A stretch of 64,000 nt of DNA. Source: Metallyticus violacea. Taxonomy: Eukaryota > Arthropoda > Insecta > Mantodea > Metallyticidae. The stretch lies in assembly GCA_030762175.1 (NCBI GenBank), contig CM060833.1, forward strand, positions 73,768,001 through 73,832,000, in the 5' to 3' direction. Shown one piece after another: positions 59,259-64,000 of this stretch (position 1 is its first letter; the number at the start of each line of letters is the position of its first letter). The translations under genes were made by a program, and so were the position numbers. The notes under the pieces were generated by a model. It worked only from the letters and a program-made list of their open reading frames with translations. It was not told the origin of the DNA and searched no databases.

Positions 59259-61440
59259 TAGATAAAAGTAAACTCTCTTATAGGACGGTTTGATGATTGA
59301 GGTTTCCATCTATTGTAAAATGCAGGTTTGCTTAATTATTAATCCGCAGGACGAGAAGACTCACCCGGTATATATTTATATTTGTACTATGTAACTTGTG
59401 AAAGATGAAGTGGAAAATACGACTACCTAATTCATTTACTGTTCGGAAGAGAAAGCGGGGAAACCTAATGCGCCTGTGGAAACCGAGGTTTCTTTTAAAA
59501 CTTTGTACATTATTATGCAAACATAGAATATGCTCTTAAAAATGCACATCATGGGCAATTCATATTTTCCTCTGGAAATTCTCCAAGAAGATTTACTTTA
59601 GTTGGAACAAGTAGGAGCATCCTCTCAAAATGCAATCGGGGATAATGAGCATCCAGTAGGTCAAGTGAAATGCACAGGATATGCACTTGGAAAACACGAG
59701 GCTACTTCTGTCCTTCAGCGCAACAGTTAGAAAGTTGATGCTGTGTTGTGTTGCACACAAGTTTGTTATTCCATTACCGGGGGCAATAAAGATCAAGAGT
59801 TTGTCTACATTGACTGTCATGCTATCTACTTCTAATCAAGTGTGGTGTATATACACAAACGAGAAAAGAAAATATTTATATACATTGAAACACTAATTGA
59901 TCGCATAATAATTTTCCTACGAATTAATGTTTAAGGGAACTACTTGCTTATTTTTAAAGAAGATATTAATACATTAAATTTATACAATATTTAATAATAC
60001 ACGTATATTCTGATTATAAATAATAATTAACATTTTAACATTGCTAGAAATGTTAATGAACATTGGTAACATAAACTGATTAACTGCTATCCACAACATT
60101 TACATGAATCGATTGTACAACTTTTAGCATATTTAACATCACGCTATTTAGAATTCAACACGGCATTTAGGTATTTATCCTCAATAGTCATCTCACACAC
60201 AGTTCTTATGCACTTGATAGCAATTTTAGAGGTTGGCCCATGGAACACCAGCCCGGCCAATGCAAGCCAGATAATGAATAAATACTGTCGAAGAAGGAAA
60301 GGAAAAGGAAGGTTGCTGTGTTATTGAATTTCATATATGGTGGCTACTACATATATGAAAGTGCAAAGAAGTAGTTTGTGCCCTGAAGGAGTATTCACAG
60401 TCATATCATGCGAGATATATTCCCTGCAACGAAAAATTGGAATAGTGATGGCGTACATGCGTACCGGATCCAGTAAGAAAACGAGATAGTAAGTCAATTT
60501 CCTTAGTGTTGGAGTCCCTGTGTAGTTAAATAGACAAGGTTTGATGAAAAAGTGACGTACAAAGGAATCAGTTGCGAACATTACAGAAAAAATAGTTCTG
60601 ACTATTCTTACACCTGCTATGGTTACCTATACTCAAACAGAATGCTCAGAAGCCTACTAAGTTGACACAACAATTTCAGTGCCCACTTTGTGTTTATTAG
60701 GTATAGGCCTGTTTTTCATGAGCCACTGTGTCTCTCCTAGATGCACTCACTGTTACATTGTTACAAGTAACGCTCGTAACATCTTACTTCTGTGAACTTC
60801 GTCCCATAGCATAACCGCTACTTAAATCTTGTATCTTTTGCTTTAATGCTCTACATGCATATTAGCTTTACGTACTATAGTTTACCGCCAAACGTAGTAT
60901 TATTGCACAACTGTTCTTAAGGAAAAATCTGATGCTACAACAAGGAATCACTGTCACGGTCGGTCATTCCCTCAACTTTTCATCTCACCATGGTAAATTA
61001 GCATTTAATGATCTTTTCGGTGTCACTGTTAATAGACGATTAATGTGCCTATAGCATATACCGCATAAACGCGTGTATTTTTATGTGAAGAATCGAATCT
61101 CTAATGGTGTATATTTTTAGATACACACTATTCTGTAAATCCCCCCCCCCTTTATTGTTAATAACTCCTTAAGTCCATCAAGGTATAATTGGGAAGGCGG
61201 ATTATTCTTTAAAATGTTTTATTCCATGTTCATTAAAGAAGAGGAGCAAAAAGAAATGAGAGATTCTGTCTTCGTTGTTCCCAACATGGAAAAGAAAGTA
61301 TTTGAACTAAGTGACTGAATAGTTTAAATAATTAAAAACTTTGATGCAATGCTTTATGCAAACTTAAGTTTGTTTATCTTAATTATTTGCTTTTTCCCCA
61401 TCTTAAAATCGCCATTGTTTGAAATTATGGAGAAGTAGAC
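59259..61440. other. Intergenic sequence
   Basis: Frames on both strands at 59593-59896 and 60321-60581 show no similarity I recognise. A poly-C tract lies at about 61141-61150. No gene is supported. Confidence 0.4.
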
Positions 61441-61479
61441 AACACTAAACCTTAATAAATCATGTCACCTAAGAGGCCG

Positions 61480-62065
61480 GACTTATGCCCTTGTTCGACG
61501 TATGCACATCTCCCACATTTACCGTTGCATTGAGGGAAAGGGATATCTTACGCGTGCATACAGTTCCTTGGCACTAAAGAGGGGCGGGGCTGAAGAAGGG
61601 GTGGGGGACTACCACTTTCACTTGTGGCATACAACCCGGGGCTATACGCCAAATTCTAACCTCATATCAGATCGTGCTCCTGCATCTCGAAGCAATCACC
61701 AGACAAGTAGGGACATTGCTGTCGAAGACAAGCGGTCTAAGCGGAGATTCATATGATAGCGTAAGCTGGGTAAAGATTCCTTTGAGTAGAGAAAAGAAAA
61801 CAAATCTAGTGGACTAGGTAAAGAAATCTTTCATTCCCTGGACCTTTCTCGTTAGAGAAGAAACCAGTTTTGTGCTGTTGGTGGTCTCTCAGAACTTGGA
61901 AGTTAATTTGTGGAGAAGTGTTTAGTAAGCAGAGTAGATTCAAGAAAGAATCACTGGTAGTGGAACTCTCGAGAAGACAAGAAGTGGCTGGCTTGAAACC
62001 AGGTCACGGTGTAGGATCGCTTGTGTGCTGTGGATGAAGGAAATGGTTGCTTAGAATATCGCAAG
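61480..62065 (+). other. Possible non-coding first exon with splice donor
   Basis: A GC-richer island with no long open frame, ending in TCGCAAG|GTAAGTGTG, a near-ideal 5' splice site at 62065/62066. It looks like a 5' untranslated exon of a gene continuing beyond the window on the + strand. The start is not defined. The 84-residue frame at 61502-61756 has no recognisable similarity. It could also be an unknown repeat. Confidence 0.3.
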
Positions 62066-62479
62066 GTAAGTGTGTGAATGGTTACGTTTTGTTTCCAAGG
62101 ACAAGTGAGTGTATCAAGCTCATGTTTTGGGGGTCTATGTCTGTTTCTGTTTACGGAGCAAACTACTCAAAGTTCGGGCCAAGAAAGAAACTGTGAACAT
62201 TGTAAACTGTAGTTAAGAAATAGTAAGCAAACTGTTTCTCATACTTGTTACAGTAATGTGTACAATTTGTGTTGTTATTCCTTATGACTTTATTCAGTTC
62301 TTTAAAATTATCATCCCATTACATAACATTATGAAACAAACAGTATTTTATGAACTGTTTTACTCGTAGTAAAACTACACATTTAAAATGAAAAATCGAT
62401 GATGATTATAATAATAATAATAATAATAATATAAATAATAATAAAGTAATAATTACATATTTATTTAAAACAATTTCTA
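62066..62479. other. Sequence after the splice donor
   Basis: AT-rich, with an (ATA)n tract at about 62411-62445. No feature otherwise. Confidence 0.45.
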
Positions 62480-63320
62480 ATATGTCAATACATTTTTTTT
62501 ATTTCATCTAACCCGGAGCATACAAATAGATGAGTTGCACTGAAGATAGGGCATTTGCATTGGAAGTATTCCTGTCTATTTAGGGCTAAACCAAGCAGTC
62601 GTGGCCCGTTGTTAATCTAAATTTAATTACTGATTTCTTTCTTGGCATATTGTTAAATGATTTTCAGCTATTTCGTACGCATTCCTATACTTTTCCTTTT
62701 GCTTTATTAACTGAGTCCATTGTGTAAGTTTCTATAATTTTCCTGTAGACGCGTTTCTGGTGGAACAGGTTTTTGGCTTAGTTGCAGTTGTGTTCCTTTT
62801 TAAGCGAGTAGGTCAGTTAATTCATTGTCCCCCGTCCCTACATGGGATGTATCCGTTATAACACAACATATTTATTTTATATTTCTTACCTTGAGATAGT
62901 TTATATGAAGCTTTACTTTAATTATGGAATCTGTTTGTTTGAGAGACTACTTGAAAGGCTGTTCTAGAATCTACCAATACCACAACTTTTGTAAAGAGTT
63001 GATTCTGTAGGTGAGATTATTAAGTGCTAATGCTTAGTGTGTATTTCAGCATTGAAATTGGTTATGTGCTGCCCGACTTGGGCATATTGAGAGAACGACT
63101 TGCAATGTACCCCAGTTCCGGTGGTGTCTCTAATTTGTGACCCTCTTCCTCTCTAGTCCTCTTCCTCTCCAGTGCCGTTGTTTTCATGACTATTTCCGGA
63201 TTGTTTTTCTTGTTGATTTCACCCATTGCCAAATGGCCTTTGATGTCTATATACTCGAGGGAAATGGCTAGTATTTTTATAGTGTGTCTTTCACGAAAGA
63301 GTGGATGGGTCGGAAGCACG
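62480..63320 (-). mobile_element. Jockey-like relic: RNase H and C-terminus
   Basis: The - strand reads, with breaks, KVVVLVDSRTAFQVVSQTN (the D-S-R motif of RNase H) near 62970, then a decayed W-x-P-x-H-x-G segment near 62850. An LTTGHDCL-x-LNRIGIL-like block near 62600 is the usual C-terminal motif (RTGH...L.RIG) of jockey/R1-type ORF2. The 85-residue frame 63062-63319 would be the linker before RNase H. There are multiple stops, so it is inactive. Confidence 0.68.
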
Positions 63321-63577
63321 GCAGGTTGGTGGTCCGACTTGCAACCCCGCGTACCTTCGACCTTGGCTTACTTTTGTTCGTTCTTCAGCCTTGCCGAAGC
63401 TTGTAACAAATTTGTAAGTATTACAAGTGTTTTTAACTTTGTTATAATAATGCTATGAGATATGAACACTTACAGCAATGGATTTTTATGTGCGATTCGT
63501 ACGTGATTGCATCTTGCAGAGCACTTAGATGACGATTTTAACAGAAATCTCAGGAGTGCATCCTCCAAACAGTCCAT

Positions 63578-63868
63578 CCTGGGGGTGTAGTGGTACCATG
63601 CTTGCCTTCTAAACCCAAGACAGTGGGTTCAATCCCGGCCAGGGTTAATGGATTTTTTCGGGCGTATAAATCCTAAGTATGGCTTCCTTCGGAAAGGAAG
63701 TAAAGCCGTGGGTCCCATGTCGTAGATTTACCGCACAATAAAAAAACCTCAAGCCTGAATGAAGAGGCCTCTGAGCAAAATTTGTCGGCCGTTTCACGCC
63801 CTGAATTGAATACGTCGCTGATGACTGAGATGTTAAAGAGGTCCGTAAATAAACCAAATTAAAAAAAA
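63578..63868 (+). repeat. SINE3 copy, near full length
   Basis: Best copy of this family. The head GGGGGTGTAGTGGTACCATG then TTGCCTTCTAAACCCAAG and GGGTTCAATCCCGGCC follows a tRNA-Gly(TCC)-like layout. The body has GGCTTCCTTCGGAAAGGAAG and CGGCCGTTTCACGCCCTGAA, and the tail GATGTTAAAGAGGTCC ends in an A run. The - strand frame 63645-63962 is derived from it. Confidence 0.93.
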
Positions 63869-64000
63869 AAATCTTCCATGCAGAGAAGCCGTGAGAAAAA
63901 TTGTAAATTAATTTAGGAAAACGAGTTCGATTCTCGATAAGAGGCGAAGGGTAAAGCGGCATGAGCTTACTGAGAAGAAATTAGACAAACTTGTAGAACG

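Noticed and set aside
63186..63458. 90-residue + ORF with apparent splice-like borders (TATAG...GTAAGT)
   Set aside because: Antisense to the jockey-like relic over much of its length. All borders are weak and no matching exon was found.
63645..63962. 105-residue - strand ORF
   Set aside because: The complement of the SINE3 copy.

Overview
The window looks like nuclear DNA of an arthropod, most likely an insect with a large, repeat-rich genome. It is strongly AT-rich, genes are sparse with kilobase-scale introns, short TTAGGTTAG-like strings occur, and tRNA-derived SINEs and decayed non-LTR and mariner elements are scattered throughout. I cannot name the species.

One protein-coding gene can be assembled with confidence, on the + strand. 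Exon 1 is 6200-6392, exon 2 is 26307-26451 and exon 3 is 29765-29936. The splice sites are canonical, the reading phases match, and the joined product is 169 residues. It has an N-terminal signal peptide, a dibasic KR site, an acidic Ser-rich linker, four cysteines and a basic C-terminus, so it is probably a secreted protein or peptide precursor. I do not recognise a named family. None of its exons is obvious from single-ORF inspection, because each true exon ends in a splice junction and not an ORF boundary. Intron 1 (19.9 kb) holds non-LTR relics, four SINE1 copies and a TIR element. Intron 2 (3.3 kb) holds copies of three SINE families.

From 30 to 43 kb there are only repeats: SINEs, a mariner relic, a zinc-finger (CGGBP1/hAT-like) relic, a non-LTR relic and microsatellites. 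From 44 to 55 kb lie three inverted structures. The first is a pair of ~0.5-kb inverted arms, each carrying an identical tRNA-Gln(CTG) gene. The second is a ~0.6-kb element with inverted ends around a tRNA-like segment. The third is a pair of ~0.43-kb inverted arms around a deleted mariner relic. From 55 to 64 kb there are more SINEs, a possible non-coding first exon (about 61.5-62.07 kb, + strand) with a strong splice donor, and a jockey-like RNase H/C-terminal relic on the - strand.

At least four tRNA-derived SINE families are visible. SINE1 (Leu/Ser-tRNA-like head) has 12 copies, several with clear target-site duplications. SINE3 (Gly-tRNA-like head) has four copies and SINE2 has four. No CRISPR array, operon or other prokaryotic feature is present.
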